NCBI RefSeq assembly: GCF_000423585.1
Contig: NZ_AUIG01000001.1
Coordinates: 420,024 to 484,023 of the forward strand
Length of the DNA: 64,000 nucleotides
Reading direction: 5' to 3'
Source of the DNA: Salinimicrobium xinjiangense DSM 19287
GTDB taxonomy: Bacteria; Bacteroidota; Bacteroidia; Flavobacteriales; Flavobacteriaceae
Below, in pieces: positions 17,159-25,051 of this stretch (its first letter is position 1; the number at the start of each line of letters is the position of its first letter). Position numbers and translations under genes: made by a program. The notes beneath the pieces are model-generated. The model saw nothing but the letters and a program-made list of their open reading frames with translations. It did no database searches and had not been told where the DNA came from.

Positions 17159-17414
17159 ATCTAATTTTTTATAGTTCAACATTATTTCAACAATAAGATA
17201 ACCACAACAGACCATCTTTTGTGCTAAAAAGCCTATAAAATAAAGGGAATGAAGGTTAAACTTTAAACGAACATGATTGCTGAAATGACTTTTGTACGAA
17301 GAATGGATCCGGAGCAGTCGATTTTAGATCCTCAACGAATCAAAAAAGATTCTGATTAGTATGAGCAGGTATTTTCAGAAATTTCATCTTTTTGAACAAT
17401 CAAGGTTCTGAAAT

Positions 17415-18461
17415 TTACTCTCTGTGTTTCTTATTCTTTTTCTCTATTTCTCTTTGCTTGGCCCGTTTTTCTTCTTCTTCCTCCTTATCAGAATGAGATT
17501 GCAGTGTATCAAGTATTCTTTTTTCATCAATAAGTTGTCCTCTCTTTTGTTCCAGGCGTTCTAATTCCTGGTAAATAGCGGGTTCGGCATATTCATTTGG
17601 CTCCACCTTTTCTCTTTTGTAAAGAGCATATTGAACTGTGAATTCGGCTCCATAGAATACAATAAGGCAGGTATAATAGACCCATAAGAGGATCAATACC
17701 ACCGAAGAAGCCCCTCCATATATGGAACCCGGATTACTCTGCCCAAAATAGAATCCTATAAGATATTCGGCTATCAGGAACAGAAAGGTAGTGAGTACTG
17801 CTCCCAGGTAAGTTGTTTTCCAGCGGAGTTTCACATCGGGCAACCATTTAAAAATGGCAGCAAAAAGAGACATGATAATGGAAAAGGAAATCACGAAATT
17901 GGCAAGATCAAGGAGAAACATAGTTATTGAAGGAGAGATGGATGCCAAATAATCTTTAATAGCATTAAGCACAGCAGAGATCACCAGAGAAACAAGCAAT
18001 AATAAACCCAGCACCAGCACCATTCCCAGAGAGATGATCCTGTTAATTACCACCCTTTTCACTGTATTCTTTTTTGCAGCGATATTCCATATATTGTTCA
18101 TTGCGGCCTTCAGTTGAAAGAAAACTCCCGTGGCACCAAAGATCAAAAATGCAAATCCAAAAATGACTGCCCAGGTTGAACTCTGGTCAAGAGCGGCATT
18201 TGCAACCATATTTTCAATGGCTTTGGCAGCATCAACACCTATGAATTCTCCTATTTCCTGGGTAATTCTTCCCTGTACTGCTTTTCTTCCGAAGAAATAA
18301 CCAGCTATGGTAACTACAATGATGAGCAGGGATGGAAGAGAAAAGAGAGCGTAGTAAGCAATGGTCGCGCTACGGGCCCATGGATCATTACGATTCCAGT
18401 TAAAGTATGCCTTTTTAAGAAGACTGATGAAAACTTTAAATCTTCGCGTGATTTCTCCCAT
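17415..18461 (-). CDS. YihY/BrkB family inner-membrane protein
   Basis: A 348-residue membrane protein of the YihY/virulence factor BrkB family. About six transmembrane helices span residues 25-275. The family signatures are WARSATIAYYALFSLPSLLIIV, GATGVFFQLKAAMNNIWNI and YGGASSVVLILLWVYYTCLIVFYGAEF. The C-terminal 70 residues are charged and probably coiled coil (LERLEQKRGQLIDEKRIL, then a lysine/glutamate run). It was once mistaken for ribonuclease BN; a transport or membrane-permeability role is likelier. It lies downstream of the Lrp gene but is separated from it by a terminator. Confidence 0.9.
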   Translation of the reverse strand: MGEITRRFKVFISLLKKAYFNWNRNDPWARSATIAYYALFSLPSLLIIVVTIAGYFFGRKAVQGRITQEIGEFIGVDAAKAIENMVANAALDQSSTWAVIFGFAFLIFGATGVFFQLKAAMNNIWNIAAKKNTVKRVVINRIISLGMVLVLGLLLLVSLVISAVLNAIKDYLASISPSITMFLLDLANFVISFSIIMSLFAAIFKWLPDVKLRWKTTYLGAVLTTFLFLIAEYLIGFYFGQSNPGSIYGGASSVVLILLWVYYTCLIVFYGAEFTVQYALYKREKVEPNEYAEPAIYQELERLEQKRGQLIDEKRILDTLQSHSDKEEEEEKRAKQREIEKKNKKHRE

Positions 18462-18492
18462 ATCTACAAGGTATAAATACTACGGCAATAAA

Positions 18493-18524
18493 AAAACCCT
18501 CTAAACTATTGCTTAGAGGGTTTT
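18493..18524. terminator. Intrinsic terminator downstream of the Lrp gene
   Basis: AAAACCCTCTAA (18493-18504) pairs with TTAGAGGGTTTT (18513-18524), a 12-bp stem with an 8-base loop. On the minus strand it ends the Lrp transcript before the BrkB gene. Confidence 0.85.
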
Positions 18525-18542
18525 TAATAAGAATTTAGTAAA

Positions 18543-19022
18543 TTAAAGATTCTCAAAAATTGAATGCATTAAACGCTTTTTGTCATTAATACTTTCTTCC
18601 AGAGAGATCATTGTTTCGGTTCGGTAAACTCCTTCTATATCATCAAGCTTAAAGATGATCTCTTTAGCATGCTGGGTATCTCTGGCCCTGATCTTACAAA
18701 ACACATTGAATTTGCCTGTAGTGACGTGAGCCACAGTGACAAAAGGTATTTCGTTTATACGCTCCAGTACAAATTTCGTCTGGGAGGTGTTCTGTAAAAA
18801 TATGCCTACATACGCAATAAATGCATATCCCAGTTTCTCATAATTAAGCGTTAGGGAAGATCCAAGGATTATTCCTGCTTCTTCCATTTTTTTTACTCTC
18901 ACATGCACGGTCCCGGCAGAAATATTTAATTTCTTAGCTATATCAGTAAAAGGGGTCCGGGTGTTGTCGATCAACATATTAAGTATTTGGTGATCTGTCG
19001 CATCTAATCTAAACTTTGCCAT
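18543..19022 (-). CDS. Lrp/AsnC family transcriptional regulator
   Basis: A 159-residue feast/famine regulator. The N-terminal helix-turn-helix (about 1-55; LDATDHQILNMLIDNTRTPFTDIAKKL, ISAGTVHVRVKKME) is followed by the RAM effector-binding/oligomerisation domain (about 65-150; YAFIAYVGIFLQ, VTTGKFNVFCKIRARDT). Such proteins bind amino acids and regulate amino-acid metabolism genes as multimers. It carries its own -7 box 43 bases upstream and is followed by a terminator, so it is monocistronic. Its target is not evident; the proline dehydrogenase gene is only 3.6 kb away, but no link is shown. Confidence 0.94.
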   Translation of the reverse strand: MAKFRLDATDHQILNMLIDNTRTPFTDIAKKLNISAGTVHVRVKKMEEAGIILGSSLTLNYEKLGYAFIAYVGIFLQNTSQTKFVLERINEIPFVTVAHVTTGKFNVFCKIRARDTQHAKEIIFKLDDIEGVYRTETMISLEESINDKKRLMHSIFENL

Positions 19023-19063
19023 ATCTTATCTTTTGTAGATTTTCCAATATTTTAAACGAAGTA

Positions 19064-19071
19064 CAAAATTA
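19064..19071 (-). promoter_or_regulatory. Bacteroidota -7 promoter box TAATTTTG (minus strand)
   Basis: Exact TAnnTTTG match on the minus strand, 42 bases before the Lrp start codon. Confidence 0.45.
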
Positions 19072-19109
19072 GCACAAATTGATTAGATTATAAACAAGAT
19101 TTCCCTATT

Positions 19110-20261
19110 TTAAAGGGTTTTTATTGATAACTTCTCGTTATTTAACAAAATAACCTCTACTATATCGTTTTCGGAAAGCTCCTCTTTATCCAAATTCTTC
19201 ACCACTCCTCCTTTAGCATCAATTTCCTGATGGCCAAAAACACTTAGACGGGGCGCCATGGTTTGCACCTGGGGAAGGAAATCTATTTCCCCCGCACGTA
19301 TGATCTCCTTGAACTGAAAAGCAATATCCAACTCCTGCCCTTTCACTACTACATTTCTCAGGATCACATCATAAAAGGATTTTGAATTCTCAGGAATGGC
19401 GAAATAGTCGTCCACTGCTTCTTTTAAATATTGTTTTGACTGAATTGCCTGTAGAGCCACAACAAGTGAGTAAGTAAACAATTCTCGGGTTTTCTCTCTT
19501 TGATAATCTCCGGGAAAATGTCCGCATTCAAACAGGATTGTTGGCACATGCTGTGCCTGAAAATAATCCCCCGTACAATTGATATTAAAAGAATCATCAA
19601 ACCTCCCTACCTGCCCCGGAATTAGTCCCTGTAAGGCTTTATTCATTGCAACAATCAGTTTCATTGCATTTTCTCTAACCTCTGTTAGCGTACGCTCCTC
19701 ATCCATGGAAGGTGCAAGAAAGGATAGGCTGGCCGGGTTTCGCTCTTTACCTGCACCAAATATGGTTCTTTGATCATGAAGATTAAAACAAAAATCTGGT
19801 TGAAAATTTTTAAAACATGTCCTTAACACCCGGCTCTCCGGCTCATGAAGATCACATGCGTCTCTGTTCAGGTCTGTTTTGTTTACATTTTCCCTGGTAT
19901 AACGCGCTGCACCATCCGGATTGAGCATAGGAATGATCAACAGTGTAATATCATTTAGCACCTGCTGTACTTCTTTCTCATCTTTAAACTGAGAAAAAAA
20001 GTTCAACAGATCAAGGAGACCTTTTGTTGTGGTTGTTTCATTGCCATGCATTTGTGACCAGGCGAGAATTTTTACGGGACCTGAACCAATCTTAACAGAC
20101 TCAATAGGGACGTTAAGAAACGATCTCCCAATTTCTGTCACCCTAAATTCTGCACCTAATTTTTTAAGCTGAGGAGAAAGCTCTTTATATGATAAAAATC
20201 TTCCCGATACGTCCGCTTTAAAGGAATGGTAATTCTGTAGAAAACTATCTGCTATATTCAT
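19110..20261 (-). CDS. M14 family zinc carboxypeptidase-like protein
   Basis: A 383-residue M14 metallopeptidase without a signal peptide. Zinc ligands are His72 and Glu75 in SQMHGNETTTT and His162 in FNLHDQRT. The blocks NPDGAARYTRENVNKTDLNRD are the substrate-binding motif of the family, and FECGHFPGDY holds the likely catalytic region. It would trim C-terminal residues or amide-linked groups from a peptide or modified amino acid; cytoplasmic location suggests a role in peptide or cell-wall fragment turnover. A short leader is implied, since the -7 box (20266-20273) ends only 5 bases before the ATG. It is divergent from the XRE regulator and shares its motif-rich control region. Confidence 0.9.
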   Translation of the reverse strand: MNIADSFLQNYHSFKADVSGRFLSYKELSPQLKKLGAEFRVTEIGRSFLNVPIESVKIGSGPVKILAWSQMHGNETTTTKGLLDLLNFFSQFKDEKEVQQVLNDITLLIIPMLNPDGAARYTRENVNKTDLNRDACDLHEPESRVLRTCFKNFQPDFCFNLHDQRTIFGAGKERNPASLSFLAPSMDEERTLTEVRENAMKLIVAMNKALQGLIPGQVGRFDDSFNINCTGDYFQAQHVPTILFECGHFPGDYQREKTRELFTYSLVVALQAIQSKQYLKEAVDDYFAIPENSKSFYDVILRNVVVKGQELDIAFQFKEIIRAGEIDFLPQVQTMAPRLSVFGHQEIDAKGGVVKNLDKEELSENDIVEVILLNNEKLSIKTL

Positions 20262-20265
20262 GTAA

Positions 20266-20292
20266 CAAAAGTAAATAATCTTAAAATTACAA
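20266..20292 (-). promoter_or_regulatory. Promoter of the M14 peptidase gene (minus strand)
   Basis: On the minus strand TTG (20292-20290), a 16-base spacer, then TACTTTTG (20273-20266) match the Bacteroidota -33/-7 pattern. The -7 box is 5 bases from the ATG, so the message would have almost no leader. A TTGTAAAC motif copy (20293-20300) abuts the -33 element. Confidence 0.55.
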
Positions 20293-20539
20293 TTGTAAAC
20301 CAGAAATAAGAAGGTGACTGTCTACTATTGTAAACAGTTTCTCTACCCCTGTAAACACCAGTAATGGAATATTTCCCATTAAAATTTATTCGGCATTTAA
20401 TTAATTGTATTTTAGTTAATTACATAGTGTGGCAGTAAGTAATACTTTACTTAAAATGAAGTGTTTTTAGCTTGTATTGTTTGCTAAAAATATATGTGTT
20501 ACTTTTGTAAACTCATTTTATTATTAAATTTGTTTACAA
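20293..20539. promoter_or_regulatory. Cluster of TTGTAAAC motifs, candidate operators of the XRE regulator
   Basis: The divergent control region contains TTGTAAAC at 20293-20300, 20328-20335 and 20505-20512, a TGTAAAC copy at 20350-20356, and the inverted copy GTTTACAA at 20532-20539, which runs into the ATG of the regulator. The last two copies flank the transcription start expected from the -7 box at 20500. One copy touches the peptidase -33 box. Spacing and orientation suggest autorepression and control of the divergent peptidase gene. Confidence 0.6.
20480..20507 (+). promoter_or_regulatory. Promoter of the XRE regulator gene
   Basis: TTTG (20480-20483), a 16-base spacer and TACTTTTG (20500-20507). 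Its position 32 bases before the ATG at 20539 argues against the longer reading frame that would begin at 20494. Confidence 0.6.
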
Positions 20540-20943
20540 TGGTGAACACTGAAGAATTTACAATCCGACTCAACAAGATCATGGAATATTACGACCTCTC
20601 AGCTGCTTCTTTTGCCGATAAAATTGATGTAGGTCGCTCCTCAATATCCCACCTCCTTTCAGGCCGAAATAAACCCAGCCTGGATTTTGTAATGAAGATC
20701 ATAAATGCTTTTCCCGAAGTTGAGTTATATTGGCTTCTTAATGGTAAGGGAAGTTTTCCCGGAAAACATTCCGGAGATCCTCAAAAAGAAAAAGCTCCTA
20801 ATGTTCGTGCAGAGGTGCAGGATCTTTTTACACCCGCTCCCCTTACATCGGTATCCGAAAAGAATAATTCTCCTGCGGGTAAGGAAATAAGAAAGATTAT
20901 TGTACTCTATGCAGATGGTAGTTTTGAAGCCTATGAGAACTGA
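20539..20943 (+). CDS. XRE-family helix-turn-helix regulator
   Basis: A 134-residue DNA-binding protein. Residues 5-65 form a Cro/CI-type helix-turn-helix: FTIRLNKIMEYYDLSAASFADKI, then VGRSSISHLLSGRNKPSLDFV as the recognition part, and ELYWLLNGKGSF. The remainder is a flexible linker and a short conserved end (IRKIIVLYADGSFEAYE). This compact type is common in Flavobacteriia and of unknown targets. I start it at 20539 because the promoter lies inside any longer frame. Five copies of a TTGTAAAC motif in its upstream region suggest autoregulation. A small lipoprotein gene follows 29 bases later, probably in the same transcript. Confidence 0.9.
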   Translation: MVNTEEFTIRLNKIMEYYDLSAASFADKIDVGRSSISHLLSGRNKPSLDFVMKIINAFPEVELYWLLNGKGSFPGKHSGDPQKEKAPNVRAEVQDLFTPAPLTSVSEKNNSPAGKEIRKIIVLYADGSFEAYEN

Positions 20944-20972
20944 AAAGCAAAAAAAGATATTAAATTTGCAGA

Positions 20973-21347
20973 ATGAAACGATATCTTCCCGGCTTACTTG
21001 CCCTCGTTAGCCTTTTCTCCTGTGTTGAGCCCCAACGTAATTGTGATGATTTCAGGACCGGTACCTTTGAATTTGAATCTTATCTTGAAGGTGAGCTTGT
21101 GAAAAGTCACTTTATTCGGAATGACAGTATTGAAATTGATTTTTTCAGAGGTAAAACCGATACCTCTTCCGTCCGCTGGATCAATAATTGTGAATATATC
21201 ATCTCAAACCTCAATCCAAAGAACAGAGCTGAGGAAAAGCCAATTCATATTAAGATCCTGGCTACAGAGGGTAATTCTTATACTTTTGAATACGGACTTG
21301 TGGGAGAGCCCAAAAAACAAAGAGGAACGGTTGTAAAGGTGGAATAG
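20973..21347 (+). CDS. Small putative lipoprotein
   Basis: A 124-residue protein with a lipoprotein signal: MKRYLPGLLALVSLFSC with the lipidated Cys17. The mature part is small, mostly beta-strand in appearance (FRTGTFEFESYLEG, IRNDSIEIDFFRGK) with two cysteines (Cys24 and Cys72) that could pair. Proteins of this shape in Flavobacteriia are sometimes annotated as topoisomerase IV, apparently only because they lie near parC as here; nothing in the sequence supports that. It is probably anchored in the outer or inner membrane facing the periplasm. It follows the XRE gene. The function is unknown. Confidence 0.8.
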   Translation: MKRYLPGLLALVSLFSCVEPQRNCDDFRTGTFEFESYLEGELVKSHFIRNDSIEIDFFRGKTDTSSVRWINNCEYIISNLNPKNRAEEKPIHIKILATEGNSYTFEYGLVGEPKKQRGTVVKVE

Positions 21348-21425
21348 ATAACTTTGGACGGTAAACGCAAATAAAAACCCAAAGAGAGCTTCTCTTATTA
21401 GTACACTGCTTATACTAACTGTGCT

Positions 21426-21881
21426 TTATTGCGGGTTGTTTCTCTTCAGGATCTCGTTTTGTTCCTGCATTAATTCAGTAAGATTAGTAAGAAGTTCTAT
21501 ATTTTTCGGAGTCTCTACGCTCTTGTCCTTCGGGTCCTCAGCCTTCTTTCTGAAACGATTCATCAATTTAATTACCAGGAACACTGTAAATCCTATAATA
21601 ACAAAATCGATGAAAACTTCTATCAGCAATCCATAACCAATTGCAACTTCTTCTACAGCTTCTGCCCCATCTGTTGCCGGTATTGCTTCCTGTAAGACAA
21701 ATTTCCTGTCACCATACTTTATTCTTCCCGTTAACATTGATAAGGGGGGCATCACCACCTGTTTTACCAGCACATCGACGACACGATTAAAGGCGGTACC
21801 TATTATAATACCCACGGCCATGTCGATCATATTGCCTTTTACGGCAAATTCCTTAAACTCTTTAACTAAACCCAATGCCAT
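21426..21881 (-). CDS. mscL: Large-conductance mechanosensitive channel
   Basis: A 151-residue MscL. It has the N-terminal amphipathic helix (LVKEFKEFAVKGNMIDMAVGII), the first transmembrane helix with the gate, a periplasmic loop of about 55 residues that is longer than in E. coli MscL, the second helix (VFIDFVIIGFTVFLVIKLMNR) and a charged cytoplasmic C-terminal bundle (about 118-151; NIELLTNLTELMQEQNEIL). It opens under high membrane tension and releases solutes during hypo-osmotic shock. Its start ATG overlaps the parC stop by one base (TAATG), so it is translationally coupled to the topoisomerase operon, an unexpected partner. Confidence 0.95.
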   Translation of the reverse strand: MALGLVKEFKEFAVKGNMIDMAVGIIIGTAFNRVVDVLVKQVVMPPLSMLTGRIKYGDRKFVLQEAIPATDGAEAVEEVAIGYGLLIEVFIDFVIIGFTVFLVIKLMNRFRKKAEDPKDKSVETPKNIELLTNLTELMQEQNEILKRNNPQ

Positions 21882-24565
21882 TATTCGTCAAATAATTTGA
21901 TCTGAGCTTCATCTGTCTTACCCGGCTTTTTTTGAAGTTTTGTCTCAGAAAAATTCGGTGAGCCAGCGGAATCTTCGTTTCCTACAGCTTCTTCATCTAC
22001 CACCTCCATATCTTCGGGAGCTGTCTCTTCAGGCTCTACAAAAGGTTTTGGATCTAATAGATTTATCTGTTTTACTTTTTCTGAAGTTAACTGGTTCCCA
22101 AGAGCCTTAATCCCCTTGATCGCAATAAATTCTTCAACCTCTATGACATCATTCGGTTTCTGATCCTTATTCCTGGTCTTACCATATACCACTTCTGCCA
22201 CAGGTAAATAATCTGTGGAAACTACTTCCAGATAGGATTTGGGATGCTCTCCTATAAAATTCTCTTCCTTATCAGGATTTTCAATTATAAATCGTTTAAC
22301 GTAGAACTTTTCTTTTTCCCCTTCCCAATAGATCGCCGACACAGGTTTCTTTGGCGACCACTTTTCAAGCACAATGATATCATCGTCGAAGCGGGTAGTT
22401 AATTCCGGTTTGATCGTTTTCACCACTCCGTTCTGTGTGATGATCAAGAGGCGGTCTTCTCCTTTAAATTCTCCAAGGAGATCTCCTCTTTCATCTACAT
22501 TCAATCTTCTCACGGTGTCATCAAACCATATTCTTCTTGGTTTGAGAGTGGAAACCCCTTCCTCCTTAAGCTCGATCTTTTTAACAGGATACTTTGTAAC
22601 AATATTACCTTTTACAGCCCTTCCTTTAATGGCCATGTCTGCAAAATCTACCTCAAATTTCAGCTTTTTGATACTGCCTACCTGCCGCAGGTAGACCATC
22701 ACCACTTCGGCCTCTCCGTTAGGGTTGGCTGAAAAATAGGAGATTTCAGATCCTTTCTTTCCCTGGGTAAGGTCGTATTCTCTATCCCTTGTTACAGAGG
22801 TTACAGCAAATCGCTTGATATAGGATGCACCGGCTTTTCCATCTTTATAAATAAGATTATAGATCGTCCTGCGGTCTTTTTTCTTAAAGATGGCAACATG
22901 AATAATGTCCTTTCCTATAAAAGTCTTTGAATCCACCTTAGTAATCATCATCTTTCCCTCCCTGGTAAAACAGATCACATCATCAATGTCTGAACAATCT
23001 GTTACATACTCATCCTTTTTAAGCGCTGTTCCCACAAATCCTTCGACCCGGTTAACATACAGCCTTGTATTTCTTATGACAACTTTCGTAGCTTCAATAT
23101 CATCAAATAACCTGAGTTCAGTTTTTCGTTCCTTGCCGGCTCCATATTCTTTTTTCAATCGGGTAAAATAGGCTACCGCATAGGTTATGAGATGATCAAG
23201 ATGATGCTTTATCTGTGCGATCTCTCCTTCGAGAGCCTCAATTTTTTGCTGAGCCTTTTCAAGATCGAATTTCGAAATCCTTTTGATCCTTATTTCCGTA
23301 AGCCGCACAATGTCCTCTTCGGTCACTGCACGCTTCAGGTGAGCAATATGAGGCTTTAACCCGTCATCGATCGCTCTTATCACCCCCTCCCAGGTTTCTT
23401 CCTCTTCTATATCCCGATAGATCCTTTTTTCAATAAAGATCCTCTCTAGTGAGGCAAAATGCCATTGCTCCTGAAATTCTTCCAGTTTCACTTCAAGATC
23501 CCTTTTTAGTAGACTCAACGTGTGATCTGTAGACCTTCTAAGGATTTCTGAAACTCCTAAAAAAGCAGGTTTGTTGTCAATAATAATACATCCTAAAGGA
23601 GAAATAGATATCTCGCAATTGGTGAATGCGTAAAGAGCATCAATGGTTTTATCGGGTGAAATATTTCCCGGCAAGTGAATTACGATCTCTACGTCACTTG
23701 AGGTGTTGTCTTCAATTTTCTTGATCTTGATCTTACCCTTATCATTTGCTTTAAGAATGGAATCAATCAAAGTGGAAGTGTTGGTGCTAAAAGGTATTTC
23801 TCTTATTACCAGCGTATTTTTGTCGAGCTGAGAAATTTTGGCCCGTACCCTTACGCGGCCTCCCCTCATGCCATCATTGTAGTTGGTGATATCTGCAATT
23901 CCACCTGTAATAAAATCGGGATAAAGCTTAAATTTCTTACCCTGAAGATGCTTTATACTGGCGTCAATAAGTTCGTTAAAATTGTGAGGCAGTATTTTTG
24001 TACTTAATCCCACAGCAATACCTTCGGCACCCTGGGCCAATAAAAGCGGAAACATCACCGGAAGATTTACCGGTTCCTTTTTCCGTCCGTCGTATGACAG
24101 TTGCCATTCAGTTATTTTAGGATTGTAAACAACATCGAGAGCGAATTTTGAAAGCCGGGCTTCAATGTATCTGGGTGCAGCAGCACCATCTCCGGTAAGA
24201 ATATTTCCCCAGTTTCCCTGGGTATCTATAAGCAGGTCTTTCTGCCCCACCTGCACCATGGCATCTCCAATACTCGCATCTCCGTGAGGATGATACTGCA
24301 TGGTATGCCCAACGATATTGGCGACCTTATTATACCGCCCGTCATCAAGATCCTTCATGGAATGCATGATACGGCGTTGTACAGGTTTAAAACCATCTTC
24401 AAGAGCGGGAACTGCCCTTTCCAGAATAACATAGGAAGCGTAGTCAAGGAACCAGTCCTTGTACATGCCGGTCACCCGGGTAAGTACCTCCTGATTTTCT
24501 GAATTTATCTCCTCACTCTGCTCAAACTGCTCGTCTTGCGGATCGTTTAAATTCTCGTTCTCCAT
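21881..24565 (-). CDS. parC: DNA topoisomerase IV subunit A (ParC-like)
   Basis: An 894-residue type IIA topoisomerase A subunit that cleaves and rejoins DNA. Catalytic Tyr133 is in GAAAPRYIEARL, preceded by the winged-helix/quinolone region (VGHTMQYHPHGDASIGDAM, 86-104). A coiled coil follows (about 400-470; EKAQQKIEALEGEIAQIKHHL) and then a degenerate C-terminal beta-pinwheel from about 500. The last 80 residues are acidic and disordered (PEETAPEDMEVVDEEAVG). I call it ParC rather than GyrA because it is paired with ParE and its C-terminal domain lacks a clear GyrA box. Order is parE - membrane protein - parC - mscL, with no gaps. Confidence 0.92.
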   Translation of the reverse strand: MENENLNDPQDEQFEQSEEINSENQEVLTRVTGMYKDWFLDYASYVILERAVPALEDGFKPVQRRIMHSMKDLDDGRYNKVANIVGHTMQYHPHGDASIGDAMVQVGQKDLLIDTQGNWGNILTGDGAAAPRYIEARLSKFALDVVYNPKITEWQLSYDGRKKEPVNLPVMFPLLLAQGAEGIAVGLSTKILPHNFNELIDASIKHLQGKKFKLYPDFITGGIADITNYNDGMRGGRVRVRAKISQLDKNTLVIREIPFSTNTSTLIDSILKANDKGKIKIKKIEDNTSSDVEIVIHLPGNISPDKTIDALYAFTNCEISISPLGCIIIDNKPAFLGVSEILRRSTDHTLSLLKRDLEVKLEEFQEQWHFASLERIFIEKRIYRDIEEEETWEGVIRAIDDGLKPHIAHLKRAVTEEDIVRLTEIRIKRISKFDLEKAQQKIEALEGEIAQIKHHLDHLITYAVAYFTRLKKEYGAGKERKTELRLFDDIEATKVVIRNTRLYVNRVEGFVGTALKKDEYVTDCSDIDDVICFTREGKMMITKVDSKTFIGKDIIHVAIFKKKDRRTIYNLIYKDGKAGASYIKRFAVTSVTRDREYDLTQGKKGSEISYFSANPNGEAEVVMVYLRQVGSIKKLKFEVDFADMAIKGRAVKGNIVTKYPVKKIELKEEGVSTLKPRRIWFDDTVRRLNVDERGDLLGEFKGEDRLLIITQNGVVKTIKPELTTRFDDDIIVLEKWSPKKPVSAIYWEGEKEKFYVKRFIIENPDKEENFIGEHPKSYLEVVSTDYLPVAEVVYGKTRNKDQKPNDVIEVEEFIAIKGIKALGNQLTSEKVKQINLLDPKPFVEPEETAPEDMEVVDEEAVGNEDSAGSPNFSETKLQKKPGKTDEAQIKLFDE

Positions 24566-25048
24566 TTAAGCCCTCGCTTTATTTTTTTCCAATACTTTGG
24601 CCAGTGACATCTTTAACGACTTCACTTTCTTGCCTGTCAAAAAGGTGATATTGTATTTATAATGCCTGTATCCTTTACTGTTCCTGGAATGGATGTAAAT
24701 ATGCAGACGTTTGTAAAAAAAGTAATTTTCGACTCTAAAATCTTTAAGTTTTGACTTGGGAACTTCAGTCCTTTGTTCACGATAATGCATGAACTGTGAA
24801 ACCAGTACCCCGTTACTTTTAAAGTTTATGGTTTCTCCATCGCTGTCAAATTCAAAAGTTTTTCCAACAATAAAAATGTAGATACCCACAAGCAATGCAA
24901 TTATATTGGGAATTAAGCTACTGTAATTAAAGGGAACATCATCATATTTAAGTTCAACAGAAGCAAACGCATTGGTAATAAATACAGCCACTACAATTAT
25001 ATAAATTGAGGGAATGATTCCGGTTTCCTTCCTGTTATTGAACTTCAT
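24566..25048 (-). CDS. Small membrane protein between parE and parC
   Basis: A 160-residue protein of unknown function. Two transmembrane helices near the N-terminus (about 13-32, PSIYIIVVAVFITNAFA, and 45-64, LIPNIIALLVGIYIFIVG) are followed by a basic, probably cytoplasmic domain of about 95 residues (FMHYREQRTEVPKSKLKDF, YHYKYNITFLTGKKVKSLKM). The layout recalls PH-like membrane-proximal domains, a weak impression. It lies 3 bases after parE, and its stop directly precedes the parC ATG (TAAATG), so it is surely translated with both topoisomerase subunits. The basic tail could contact DNA or phospholipid head groups. Confidence 0.8.
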   Translation of the reverse strand: MKFNNRKETGIIPSIYIIVVAVFITNAFASVELKYDDVPFNYSSLIPNIIALLVGIYIFIVGKTFEFDSDGETINFKSNGVLVSQFMHYREQRTEVPKSKLKDFRVENYFFYKRLHIYIHSRNSKGYRHYKYNITFLTGKKVKSLKMSLAKVLEKNKARA

Positions 25049-25051
25049 ACT

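Noticed and set aside
17273..17359. 28-codon frame between the PfpI and BrkB genes
   Set aside because: Short, without promoter or ribosome-binding evidence and no similarity that I recognise.
20494..20538. Longer start for the XRE regulator (ATG at 20494)
   Set aside because: The -7 box TACTTTTG at 20500 would lie inside the coding region, and the extra 15 residues do not belong to the HTH fold.
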